Origin: an uncultured Pelagibacteraceae bacterium
GTDB taxonomy: Bacteria > Pseudomonadota > Alphaproteobacteria > Pelagibacterales > Pelagibacteraceae
Direction of reading: 5' to 3'
Assembly: GCA_902608065.1 (NCBI GenBank)
Contig: CACLMO010000019.1
Location: 1 to 16,825 of the forward strand
DNA length: 16,825 nt
Position 1 is the stretch's first letter; each line of letters starts with the position of its first letter. A program made the position numbers and the translations under genes. Under the pieces are notes generated by a model that was given only the letters and a program-made list of their open reading frames with translations, searched no databases and was not told the DNA's origin. Below, in pieces: positions 1-7,605 of the stretch.

Positions 1-75
1 GATGTTAGTGGAGAGGCTTTAAGTTTTTTTAATACCGGAATTGACACAAGAGTTTATTTTATTAAAAATTTTTAG
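1..75 (+). CDS. C-terminal end of an unidentified protein (partial)
   Basis: An open frame runs in from the left edge and stops at TAG 73-75, giving 24 residues that end ...DTRVYFIKNF. It lies upstream of and co-directional with the ABC transporter pair, 63 bp before it, so it could belong to the same transcription unit. The fragment is too short to recognise. It does not resemble the C-terminus of a periplasmic betaine-binding protein or of a GcvT-domain enzyme. That the frame is coding is an inference from its position, the clean stop and the codon use. Confidence 0.5.
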   Translation, partial: DVSGEALSFFNTGIDTRVYFIKNF

Positions 76-138
76 GGAGGCAAAAACAACAAATAGTGTG
101 TATATTTATTTCTATTTTGTATAACTTGTTAAAGGATT
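76..138 (+). promoter_or_regulatory. Short leader upstream of the ABC transporter ATPase gene
   Basis: This 63-bp gap is A+T-rich. AAAGGA at 131-136 lies only two bases before the ATG at 139, which is a close and weak ribosome-binding site. TATAAC at about 118-123 resembles a -10 box but has no convincing -35 partner. The AGGGAGG at 74-80 overlaps the upstream stop and has no usable start codon downstream. No riboswitch fold is recognised. Confidence 0.25.
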
Positions 139-1170
139 ATGACTGACGCGGTAATTAAGTGCGATTCTGTATATAAAATTTTTGGTGCAAACGCCAAAAA
201 GATGCTCCAAGAAGCAAACGGAAATGTAGATGCAAAAACATTCCAGCAAATGGGGTGCATTGTAGGTGTGAACAATGCTTCTTTTGAGGTTTCAAAAGGA
301 GAAATGTTAGTTGTAATGGGATTATCTGGTTCAGGAAAATCTACATTATTAAGATGTATTTCTAGATTAACAGATGCCACAGATGGAAAAATTTATATAG
401 AAGGTCAAGATTTACTCTCATTAAACAACAAAGAACTAATCGAACTTCGAAGAAATAAAATGGGAATGGTTTTTCAAAGTTTTGCTTTACTTCCACACAA
501 AACAGTTTTGGAAAATATTGCCTTTCCACTGCAAATTAAAGGAATTGAAACTGAAGATAGCATTAAAAAAGCCATGGATATGGTTAAACTTGTTGGTCTT
601 GATGGAAGGGAAAATTATTTTCCAAGAGAACTTTCTGGTGGACAACAACAAAGAGTAGGGATCGCTCGATCATTGGCTGTTGAACCTGATATTTGGTTTC
701 TAGACGAACCTTTTTCTGCACTAGACCCATTGATTAGAAAAGAAATGCAAGATGAATTTTTAAGACTTCAAGAAAAATTAAAAAAAACAATTATGTTTAT
801 TACTCATGATTTTGACGAAGCATTAAAACTTGCTGATCGTATCGCAATTATGAAAGATGGAATAATTGAACAGCTAGATACGCCAGCCAAAATTGTATTA
901 AATCCAGCAACAGAATATGTAAAAAAATTTACTGAAGAAGTGCCTAGAGAAAAAGTTTTAAAAATAGAAGATGTAATGGAAAAACCAAATAGTGAAAATT
1001 TAGGTGATTTAAAAGTTTCAAAAGACGAGATAATTGAAAATGTTGCTGAAAAAATTTTAACTCAAGAAAAATCAGTAGCAGTAACTGATGAAAACAATAA
1101 AATTGTTGGAACGGTTCAACCTTCAAAAATAATTCATACTGTTTTTGGAGGAAGAAAAAATAATAGTTAA
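139..1170 (+). CDS. ABC transporter ATP-binding protein, glycine betaine/proline/TMAO type (ProV/OpuAA family)
   Basis: This is the cytoplasmic ATPase of a betaine-class osmolyte/methylamine importer. All nucleotide-binding motifs are intact in the 343 residues: Walker A GLSGSGKST (61-69), Q-loop Gln113, signature LSGGQQQR (165-172), Walker B DIWFLDE (184-190) and the switch His223 in ITHDFDEAL. The roughly 50-residue N-terminal section before Walker A and a C-terminal stretch after about residue 270 that looks like a reduced CBS-type regulatory region (VAVTDENNKIVGTVQ) fit the ProV/OpuAA subfamily rather than a generic importer. The permease gene starts 3 bp downstream, so the two are surely cotranscribed. 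No binding-protein gene is visible beside it. The substrate could be TMAO (TmoW-like), glycine betaine or a related compound. Nearby tmm favours TMAO, but this is inference. Confidence 0.93.
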   Translation: MTDAVIKCDSVYKIFGANAKKMLQEANGNVDAKTFQQMGCIVGVNNASFEVSKGEMLVVMGLSGSGKSTLLRCISRLTDATDGKIYIEGQDLLSLNNKELIELRRNKMGMVFQSFALLPHKTVLENIAFPLQIKGIETEDSIKKAMDMVKLVGLDGRENYFPRELSGGQQQRVGIARSLAVEPDIWFLDEPFSALDPLIRKEMQDEFLRLQEKLKKTIMFITHDFDEALKLADRIAIMKDGIIEQLDTPAKIVLNPATEYVKKFTEEVPREKVLKIEDVMEKPNSENLGDLKVSKDEIIENVAEKILTQEKSVAVTDENNKIVGTVQPSKIIHTVFGGRKNNS

Positions 1171-1173
1171 ATT

Positions 1174-3327
1174 ATGGAATTATTAAAAAAATATCCAAAA
1201 TTATTTCAATGGTTATTTTTGTTAATCGTATTTTTTGCTTTATGCTTTTCAATAGATGTTCCTGAAACCTATAAATTTATAAGAGGTCAGGCTGAATTCA
1301 TTAAAGATCCAAATCAAAGTACTTACACACTATTTGGCACAGAAGTAAGGTATTACGCATTTGATGTTCTTTGGAGACTCCCTCCTTTACTTGGATGGTT
1401 GCCTATTTGGGTAAACGACTCTTTATTTTTCTTATTGAATGAATGGATGCCAATGGAGTTTTGGAATGAAGCTACACGAGAATACAAAACTCGACCTTTA
1501 GTTCTACAAATAACAAGAAACATAACTGCATTTATGACATTTCTCATTGAATTGATTAGAGAAATTTTATTAGGCGGCAAAGAGACAGTTGTCGCATTTA
1601 CAAGTTGGGATTTCGTAAGCACATACCGCTGGGCACAATTACCAGGCTTGCCATGGACAATCGTTGCAGCGGGTGCAGCAATATTAGGTTACAAACTGAG
1701 TGGTAGAGGTCTGGCTATATTTGCTGGTTTAGTCATGATTTATATTTCTGTATTTGGTCAATGGAAACCTTCAATGCAAACGCTCTCTTTTATATTAGTA
1801 GCAGCACCACTTTCTTTCGCTTTTGGTTTGAGTTTGGGAATTTGGGCTTACAAGAGTAAACGTGTTGAGAAAGCTTTATATCCAATACTTCTAACTATGC
1901 AGACAATGCCACAATATGCAGTTCTAGTCCCAGCAATGGTTCTTTTTGGCATTGGCGATCATGCTGCAGTTATTATCACAATGGTTGTTGCTATTCCGCC
2001 AATGATCTTATTAACTTTGCTAGGCCTTAGAGCGGTACCTCCAGAAGTTATTGAAGCTGGTAAAATGAGTGGGTGTAATAATTGGCAACTTATGACCAAA
2101 GTATTAGTTCCAACTGCAAGAAGAGACATTTTAATTGGTGTGAACCAAGTCATAATGGTGTGTTTTTCTATGGCGGTTATTGCAGCTTTTATAGGTGCTA
2201 AAGGATTAGGATGGAATTTATTGTTAGCCTTAAACCAATTGAATATTGGATTAGCATTAGAAGCAGGTTTGTGTATTAGTTTAATTGCAATCTTGTTAGA
2301 TAAAATGTCTCTAGCTTGGGCAAATAAACAAGAAGATTATTTTGGTAACCTAACGTTTTTTCAGCGCTATAAAAATTCATTATTTTTTGCAGGCGCAGTA
2401 TTGATTGGAATTATACTTTCTTATGCTGGATCTTTTTATCTTAAAGATGGTTATAATTATTTATTTGAGGTGCCTCACAATAAAGGAATATCAACAGCAG
2501 ATTTTTGGAACAAAGGTGTAGATTGGATTTGGGATACATTCTTTCAAACTTTAAAAATATTTAATACTTGGTTAATAACAGAAGTTCTTCAGCCAATGAG
2601 AGCTTTGTATCTAAGAATGCCAGCAGTTGCTACTTTAGTATTAGTTGTTGGAGCCGGTTATATAATTGGTGGAATTCGTTCAGCTATTACAGTAGGTGGA
2701 TTAGCATTATTTATAGCGTTAAGTCCATGGTGGGATAGAGCTTTAGTCACAACATACATGGCAACTTTTGGAGTTATTATATCTTGCACAATTGGATTAA
2801 CTGTCGGAACTTTATGTCAACAAAATAAATATACCACAAAATTTATGTTGGCAGTTTGTGATATTTTTCAAACGTTTCCTTCGTTTGTATACTTAATTCC
2901 AGTAATGATGCTTTTTGGAGTTACAGATACATCGGTATTAATTGCAGTAATTGTTTACGCAACTATACCTGCTACAAGGTACACTATTGAGGGATTAAGA
3001 AGTGTTCCAGTTGGATTGCATGACGCTGCCTCAATGTCTGGTGTAACGAAATTTCAAAGATTAATAAATATAGAATTTCCAATAGCTTTTCCTCACATGA
3101 TGCTTGGAGTAAATCAAACAATAGTATTTGCTCTGTTTATGGTAATAATTGGGGCATTTATTGGAACGGAAGATTTAGGACAATATATTCTAAAAGCTTT
3201 ATCTGATAAGGCAGGCGGGGGCAAAGGATTAATACTTGGTATTTGTGTCGCTTTCATAGCTCTGATATTTGATAATTTAATTAGAACTTGGGTAGAAAAA
3301 AGAAAAAAACATCTTGGTTTAGCTTAA
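1174..3327 (+). CDS. ABC transporter permease with two permease domains, betaine/TMAO type (ProW family)
   Basis: This is the membrane channel partner of the preceding ATPase, encoded 3 bp after it. At 717 residues it is about twice the length of a usual ProW/OpuAB permease. The reason is visible: two binding-protein-dependent permease domains in tandem. Each has an ATPase-contacting cytoplasmic loop, the first beginning GLRAVPPEVIEAGKMSG (from residue 284) and the second GLRSVPVGLHDAASMSG (from residue 607). Each loop is followed by a similar block ending in GVNQ...AFIG. The repeats are about 323 residues apart. Hydrophobic segments start near residue 12, and a hydrophilic stretch of 60-70 residues near 430-500 separates the halves. 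A fused pair would replace the usual homodimer. Many roughly 20-residue hydrophobic stretches support an inner-membrane location. Substrate specificity cannot be read from the permease. Confidence 0.92.
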   Translation: MELLKKYPKLFQWLFLLIVFFALCFSIDVPETYKFIRGQAEFIKDPNQSTYTLFGTEVRYYAFDVLWRLPPLLGWLPIWVNDSLFFLLNEWMPMEFWNEATREYKTRPLVLQITRNITAFMTFLIELIREILLGGKETVVAFTSWDFVSTYRWAQLPGLPWTIVAAGAAILGYKLSGRGLAIFAGLVMIYISVFGQWKPSMQTLSFILVAAPLSFAFGLSLGIWAYKSKRVEKALYPILLTMQTMPQYAVLVPAMVLFGIGDHAAVIITMVVAIPPMILLTLLGLRAVPPEVIEAGKMSGCNNWQLMTKVLVPTARRDILIGVNQVIMVCFSMAVIAAFIGAKGLGWNLLLALNQLNIGLALEAGLCISLIAILLDKMSLAWANKQEDYFGNLTFFQRYKNSLFFAGAVLIGIILSYAGSFYLKDGYNYLFEVPHNKGISTADFWNKGVDWIWDTFFQTLKIFNTWLITEVLQPMRALYLRMPAVATLVLVVGAGYIIGGIRSAITVGGLALFIALSPWWDRALVTTYMATFGVIISCTIGLTVGTLCQQNKYTTKFMLAVCDIFQTFPSFVYLIPVMMLFGVTDTSVLIAVIVYATIPATRYTIEGLRSVPVGLHDAASMSGVTKFQRLINIEFPIAFPHMMLGVNQTIVFALFMVIIGAFIGTEDLGQYILKALSDKAGGGKGLILGICVAFIALIFDNLIRTWVEKRKKHLGLA

Positions 3328-3347
3328 AATTACAAATTGATTATTAA

Positions 3348-3506
3348 ATGAATACTAAAATTATAAATATTGCTGGATGGGTTTTATTTTTGATCTCTGC
3401 AATTGGTTTTATTATGTCTAGTCTTGGAAATTTTTGGGCCATGTTTGGGAGCCTTTTCTTTCTTGCCGGCTGTGTAGTTTTTTTGATACCTTATTTTTTT
3501 GATTGA
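3348..3506 (+). CDS. Small hypothetical membrane protein (52 aa)
   Basis: ATG 3348 to TGA 3504-3506 encodes 52 residues with two hydrophobic segments (about residues 8-25 and 32-50) joined by a short SLGNFWAMFG turn, and few charges (Lys4 near the start, the terminal Asp). This is a helical-hairpin membrane peptide. It starts 20 bp after the permease stop on the same strand and could be the last gene of that operon. Its last 16 bases overlap the end of the convergent tmm gene (3491-3506). No Shine-Dalgarno is visible, as for most genes here. I know of no function. The hydrophobic pattern and the fit into the gap make it more likely real than chance, but the call rests on sequence character only. 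Confidence 0.55.
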   Translation: MNTKIINIAGWVLFLISAIGFIMSSLGNFWAMFGSLFFLAGCVVFLIPYFFD

Positions 3507-4831
3507 TTTAAAAAAGCTTTTGAAGAATCATCCATTGCAGAGGCCCATGGCGTATGATGAATTGGCGCAACAGATCCAGTCACTGGAGATGAAAAAGATT
3601 TGTTCCTATAAGTCATAATATTTTCTACTTTATGATGTTCCCATTCTTTAAAATGTTTTCTTATTAATTCAAAATCGATTTTTGGATAATCAGAAAATCC
3701 ATGAAGTTCTTTAGTATATTCAGTTTGAAAGTCTATCATTTGATCAGGATTTTCTAATTTTTCTTCCATAGCAACCCATTTATCTATATCTTTTTTGATT
3801 TCTGTACTGCTTGGAATTTTAATTTTACTCATTATTACATCTCTTGCATACCAAGCCTGGCAATCAAACATGTTGAAGGTATGAAATTGATCCTGCATAC
3901 CCAAGTACAACAATTTATGATTATTTTCCCAAACCACACCTTTATACAATTTTGGTGGATATAATCTGTTTCTAGTTTTTAGTTTAAGGTCTTCAGTTAA
4001 AAAAGGGAAATGATGAAGATAACCTGAGCATAAAATTATTGCATCAGCTTCTTGTTTGTGACCATCTTTAAAGATTGCTTTATTTCCTTCTAGCTTGTCT
4101 AAATAATGGACTTCTTTCATTCCGTTAGGCCATTTAAAACCCATTGGGTTATTTCTATAACCTATAGTCACACTTTTTGCTCCATATTTATTACATTGAA
4201 GGGCAACATCTTCGGCTGAATAACTGCTTCCTAAAACAATAACATTTTTACCTCTGAATTCTTCTGCGTCTCTAAAATCATGCGAATGTAATATTCTTCC
4301 TGGAAAAGATTTCATTCCTGGATATTCTGGAATAAATGGAACAGAGAAATGCCCTGTAGATACAACTACATAATCAAATGTATCTTTTGAAAATTTATCA
4401 TTTTTTTTATCATGCGAAGTTAGTTCAAAACTTTTTCCATTATAGGTTACAGCTATAACCGTAGTGTTAAATTTTACTTTGTTTTTAAGTTTCCCTTTTT
4501 TTACCCTACCAATTATATAATCATATAAAACTTCTCTCGGTGGAAATGATGGAATTGGTTTTCCAAAATGCTCATCAAATGAATAATCAGCAAATTCTAA
4601 ACATTCTTTAGGACCATTTGACCAAAGATATCTATACATGCTGTTAGGAACAGGATCTCCATATTGATCAGATCCAGTTCTCCAATTGTAGTTCCACAAT
4701 CCTCCCCAATCTTCTTGTTTTTCAAAACAAACTATTTGAGGTATTTTTCCCCCTTTTTTTTCAGCTTGTTCAAAAGATCTTAACATTGAAAGACCACATG
4801 GACCCGTTCCTATAATTGCTACTTTTGTCAT
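3491..4831 (-). CDS. tmm: Flavin-containing monooxygenase, probable trimethylamine monooxygenase (Tmm)
   Basis: This enzyme is predicted to oxidise trimethylamine to trimethylamine N-oxide with FAD, NADPH and O2 in the cytoplasm. The 446 residues match bacterial Tmm length. Visible motifs are the FAD Rossmann GTGPCG (8-13), the FMO signature FPGRILHSHDFR (176-187), and the NADPH-binding GSSYSAED (201-208). Tyr204 in that motif and Asp314 (GMQDQF) appear, with an offset of three, to be counterparts of Tyr207 and Asp317, which I recall as important in Roseovarius Tmm. It is transcribed divergently from the alcohol dehydrogenase gene across a 78-bp gap and converges on the 52-aa ORF with a 16-bp overlap. 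A possible AGGTG ribosome-binding site lies unusually far upstream (about 4842-4846). Bacterial FMOs can also oxidise dimethylamine, dimethyl sulfide or indole, so a broader substrate range is possible. Confidence 0.88.
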   Translation of the reverse strand: MTKVAIIGTGPCGLSMLRSFEQAEKKGGKIPQIVCFEKQEDWGGLWNYNWRTGSDQYGDPVPNSMYRYLWSNGPKECLEFADYSFDEHFGKPIPSFPPREVLYDYIIGRVKKGKLKNKVKFNTTVIAVTYNGKSFELTSHDKKNDKFSKDTFDYVVVSTGHFSVPFIPEYPGMKSFPGRILHSHDFRDAEEFRGKNVIVLGSSYSAEDVALQCNKYGAKSVTIGYRNNPMGFKWPNGMKEVHYLDKLEGNKAIFKDGHKQEADAIILCSGYLHHFPFLTEDLKLKTRNRLYPPKLYKGVVWENNHKLLYLGMQDQFHTFNMFDCQAWYARDVIMSKIKIPSSTEIKKDIDKWVAMEEKLENPDQMIDFQTEYTKELHGFSDYPKIDFELIRKHFKEWEHHKVENIMTYRNKSFSSPVTGSVAPIHHTPWASAMDDSSKAFLNQSKK

Positions 4832-4909
4832 TTAATTTTTTTCACCTATTAATAAATTTGTAAATTTATTTTACTAACAAAATAGAAAAAATTGAAGTAG
4901 TATTTTATA
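4832..4909. promoter_or_regulatory. Divergent intergenic region between tmm and the alcohol dehydrogenase gene, with an inverted repeat
   Basis: These 78 bp must hold the promoters for both divergent genes. The region contains a perfect inverted repeat, AATAAATTT-GT-AAATTTATT (4851-4859 and 4862-4870), with nine-base arms and a two-base spacer, the spacing of a dimeric repressor or activator site. All arm bases are A/T, so chance occurrence in this A+T-rich DNA is a serious alternative. No consensus -35/-10 pair stands out on either strand. Confidence 0.35.
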
Positions 4910-6109
4910 ATGTCCAATTTTAATTGGGGCTACCCCAATACAGTTTGGTTTGGTAATGGAAGAATTAAAGATTTACCTAAAGCCTGTAAAGTATTAGGTA
5001 TAAAAAACCCTTTATTCGTTACTGATAAGGATCTAGCAAAAGCAAAAATGGTTGAAGATACTCTTGAAATAAATAAAAGAGCTAAATTACTTACAACTAT
5101 TTTTTCAGATTTAAAAGGAAACCCATTAGGAAGCCAAGTAAAAAAAGGGGTTGAAGTATTTACAAAAGGTAATCATGACGGGGTTATTGCTTTTGGAGGA
5201 GGGAGCAGTTTAGATGTTGGAAAATCAATCGTATTACAGGCTGCGCTTAATAAACCGCTTTGGGATTTCACAGATGGAGGATCTTTTTGGAATGAAAACA
5301 ATTTTTCTGAATCTATGGCAAAAAATAAAATTAGTAATCCGGATAATTTAAAACCTTTTATAGCAGTTCCTACCACAGCTGGTACTGGCTCAGAAACATC
5401 AAGAGCAGCAGCAATAATTAATGACGAAACAAAAGTTAAAAAAATTGTTTTTCATCCCAGAATGTTACCTACATTAACTATTCTTGATCCTAAACTTACT
5501 ATAGGTATGCCTGCATTTTTAACTGCAGCAACCGGAATGGATGCGTTTGCTCATAATTTAGAAGCGTACTGTGCACCCGGTTACCATCCAATGGCGGATG
5601 GTATAGCGTTAGAAGGAATGTCATTAATTAAAAAATGGTTGGCTGTTGCTGTCAGTGATGGAGAAAATTTAGAAGCTAGAGGACATATGATAACATCTTC
5701 AAGTATGGGTGCTACAGCTTTTCAAAAAGGTTTAGGGGGAATACATTCATTAAGTCATCCAGTTAACTCTCTATTTAATGTACATCATGGACTTTCTAAT
5801 GGAATTTTTATGCCATACGTTCTTACTTTTAATAGATCAGCCATAGAAAGTAAAATTGCTAAACTTAGCGAGTATTTAGGTTTAAAAGAAGCTTCATTTA
5901 ATTCATTTGTTGATTGGGTTGTAGAACTAAAAGAACAAATTAAAATTCCACATACAATTTCAGAATCTGCAAAAATAAATGATCAAGATATTGAAAAAAT
6001 GTCTCCAATGGCCTTAGAGGACCCATGTACACCGGGCAATCCAAAAAAACTTGTTTTAGATGATATGGTCGCGATGTACGAGCATAGCGTTCAGGGAAAA
6101 TTATTTTAA
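4910..6109 (+). CDS. Iron-containing (group III) alcohol dehydrogenase
   Basis: This is a 399-residue member of the Fe-dependent alcohol dehydrogenase family, which interconverts an alcohol and its aldehyde with NAD(P). The nucleotide-binding GGGSSLDVGK (96-105) is present, as is PTTAGTGSE (154-162). The metal ligands can be placed by their spacing in FucO-type enzymes: Asp211 and His215 (GMDAFAH), His279 (GGIHSLSHP) and His293 (VHHG). The active site therefore looks intact. A SAR11 enzyme of this family has been proposed to act on methanol. The present substrate cannot be read from sequence, and choline-like or other small alcohols are alternatives. Its 3' end overlaps the convergent amidotransferase gene by 4 bp, leaving no room for a terminator. 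It has no clear Shine-Dalgarno. The start is fixed by the typical N-terminus of the family shortly before WFGNGRI. Confidence 0.9.
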   Translation: MSNFNWGYPNTVWFGNGRIKDLPKACKVLGIKNPLFVTDKDLAKAKMVEDTLEINKRAKLLTTIFSDLKGNPLGSQVKKGVEVFTKGNHDGVIAFGGGSSLDVGKSIVLQAALNKPLWDFTDGGSFWNENNFSESMAKNKISNPDNLKPFIAVPTTAGTGSETSRAAAIINDETKVKKIVFHPRMLPTLTILDPKLTIGMPAFLTAATGMDAFAHNLEAYCAPGYHPMADGIALEGMSLIKKWLAVAVSDGENLEARGHMITSSSMGATAFQKGLGGIHSLSHPVNSLFNVHHGLSNGIFMPYVLTFNRSAIESKIAKLSEYLGLKEASFNSFVDWVVELKEQIKIPHTISESAKINDQDIEKMSPMALEDPCTPGNPKKLVLDDMVAMYEHSVQGKLF

Positions 6110-6804
6110 ATTATTTTTTTAAAATTTTCGTAAATTGTTTTAGCACTATTGTTAAATAAATTTAAATTTTTTTCTACATCTCTTCTAAATTTTTCAAGAG
6201 CATTGTTTCCTAAAGTTTTTTCTAAAGCAACTTTATATTCTGGTACGCATGCCCATTCAGGTACAGTTTTGTTAGTTTGTTCAACATGAAACTGTAATCC
6301 AAAGGCCTTATTGAAAGAAAAAGCTTGAACTTTGCATTCAGGAGAACTTGCTAATAAGTTTGTATTGATTGGCAAGTCGTGTGCTTCATAAGAATGCCAT
6401 TGTAAAACTTTTAAATCTTTATTTAACCCCTTAAATAAAGACTTATCATCTGATACAGAAACTTGTAGAACACCAATTTCTGGTGTTTTCATTTTTCTAA
6501 CTTTACCTCCTACAACTTCACTAAGAAGTTGGGCGCCAAGGCATAAACCTAAATAAGGTTTCTTATTTATGCAAGTAAACTTGTGAATTGCCTCTTTTTC
6601 AGGTTTTAACCAGGGATAAGTTTCCTCTTGCCAGGTATCCATTGGTCCTCCCATTACAATCATTGCATCATATGGGTCTAGATTTGGTATTTTGTCATTT
6701 TCATCTAATTCCACAGTATCTATTTTAATATTGTCTTCCTTCATAAATTTAAGGAAAATACCTGGATGTTCGATATTAATATGTTGTAGAACCAAAAATT
6801 TCAT
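6106..6804 (-). CDS. Class I glutamine amidotransferase-like protein (stand-alone)
   Basis: This 232-residue cytosolic protein has a single class I amidotransferase (GMP-synthase-like) domain. The catalytic triad is visible: Cys88 in the nucleophile elbow YLGLCLGAQ, and His173 with Glu175 in LQFHVEQ. The oxyanion-strand motif MGGPMDTW begins at residue 51. Such domains hydrolyse glutamine to feed ammonia to a partner, or act as hydrolases of gamma-glutamyl compounds. No synthetase domain is attached or adjacent. Its start codon directly abuts that of the next gene on the opposite strand (CATATG, 6802-6807), so its promoter must lie inside that gene or the mRNA is leaderless. Its end overlaps the alcohol dehydrogenase gene by 4 bp. 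The exact reaction is unknown. A link to gamma-glutamyl amine chemistry is inference from context. Confidence 0.85.
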   Translation of the reverse strand: MKFLVLQHINIEHPGIFLKFMKEDNIKIDTVELDENDKIPNLDPYDAMIVMGGPMDTWQEETYPWLKPEKEAIHKFTCINKKPYLGLCLGAQLLSEVVGGKVRKMKTPEIGVLQVSVSDDKSLFKGLNKDLKVLQWHSYEAHDLPINTNLLASSPECKVQAFSFNKAFGLQFHVEQTNKTVPEWACVPEYKVALEKTLGNNALEKFRRDVEKNLNLFNNSAKTIYENFKKII

Positions 6805-6807
6805 ATG
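6802..6807. other. Head-to-head start codons with no intergenic space (CATATG)
   Basis: CAT at 6802-6804 is the start codon of the minus-strand amidotransferase, and ATG at 6805-6807 is the start codon of the plus-strand one. The N-termini of both (MKFLVLQH and MNKLKLLIVEG) are the natural first beta strand of the fold, and neither has an early alternative methionine that would preserve it. Neither has a Shine-Dalgarno. Each 5' untranslated region, if present, must be antisense to the other gene. Confidence 0.8.
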
Positions 6808-7605
6808 AATAAATTAAAGCTATTAATTGTTGAAGGCAACACAAAAGAAGAAAATGTAAACTTTGGTAATGCTGGTTGTGTGCCTCAATCACAAAATTTT
6901 AAAAAACATCTTCAAAAAATAGACCCAAATAGCGAAATAGATATTGTTGAACCAATAGATGACAATTCTATTTCAAAAATTATTACATCTTTAAAAAAAT
7001 ATGACGGTGTAGTTTTAACCGGAAGCACTTTACGTTTGAATGAGGATATAAAAGAGGTAAAAAAACATATAGAATTTGCTAAAACATGTTTTAAACATGA
7101 AAAAAAAATATTTGGTGCCTGCTGGGGACTACAAGTGACTGTTATGGCTGCCGGAGGAAAATGTAGAGTATCACCCAATGGACCACATATAGGCATAGCA
7201 TATGATATACAATTAACAGAAGAAGGAAAAAAACATAAAATATATTCAACTAAACCAGAAAAATTTACTACACCAGCATTTAATTACGATGAAGTAGAAA
7301 TTCCTCCAATAAATTCTGTTTTGTTGGCCAGTGACAACATAAATAAATTCCAAGGACTGTATTTCAGTGTAGGAAAATCTGAAATATGGGGATTACAATA
7401 TCATCCAGAGATACCTTACGATTATATGATTAAGTTAATTAAACATAGATCAAAAGAAATGTTAGAAAAAAATGTTTTTAAAAGTCAAGATGATATTAAC
7501 AATCATATTAACTCTATAGAAAAGGAAAATTCAAAATTAAGCAATGATGTAAGGACAGTTGAATTAAAAAACTGGCTTAACTATTTGAAAATTAATAATG
7601 AGTAA
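6805..7605 (+). CDS. Class I glutamine amidotransferase / GMP-synthase-like protein (stand-alone)
   Basis: This 266-residue protein is a second, clearly different class I amidotransferase domain. The putative triad is Cys106 in FGACWGLQ and His200 with Glu202 in LQYHPEI. The oxyanion-strand motif LTGSTLRLN (from residue 71) is looser than the usual GGP. A tail of about 50 residues after 215 is charged and probably helical. It shares little obvious identity with the abutting divergent amidotransferase, so this is not a simple recent tandem duplication. Its stop overlaps the start of the deaminase gene by 8 bp (ATGAGTAA), indicating cotranscription and probably translational coupling. No synthetase partner is present. 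It could supply ammonia, hydrolyse a gamma-glutamyl compound, or act in purine metabolism with the deaminase. None of these can be chosen from sequence alone. Confidence 0.82.
   Translation: MNKLKLLIVEGNTKEENVNFGNAGCVPQSQNFKKHLQKIDPNSEIDIVEPIDDNSISKIITSLKKYDGVVLTGSTLRLNEDIKEVKKHIEFAKTCFKHEKKIFGACWGLQVTVMAAGGKCRVSPNGPHIGIAYDIQLTEEGKKHKIYSTKPEKFTTPAFNYDEVEIPPINSVLLASDNINKFQGLYFSVGKSEIWGLQYHPEIPYDYMIKLIKHRSKEMLEKNVFKSQDDINNHINSIEKENSKLSNDVRTVELKNWLNYLKINNE

Noticed and set aside
74..80. AGGGAGG resembling a strong Shine-Dalgarno
   Set aside because: No start codon follows at a suitable distance that opens a meaningful frame. The nearby GTG frame ends after about 16 codons.
4906..4911. Perfect TATAAT before the alcohol dehydrogenase gene
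   Set aside because: It overlaps the start codon itself. Transcription from it would begin inside the gene and remove the conserved N-terminus, and no -35 box fits. It is probably chance in A+T-rich DNA.
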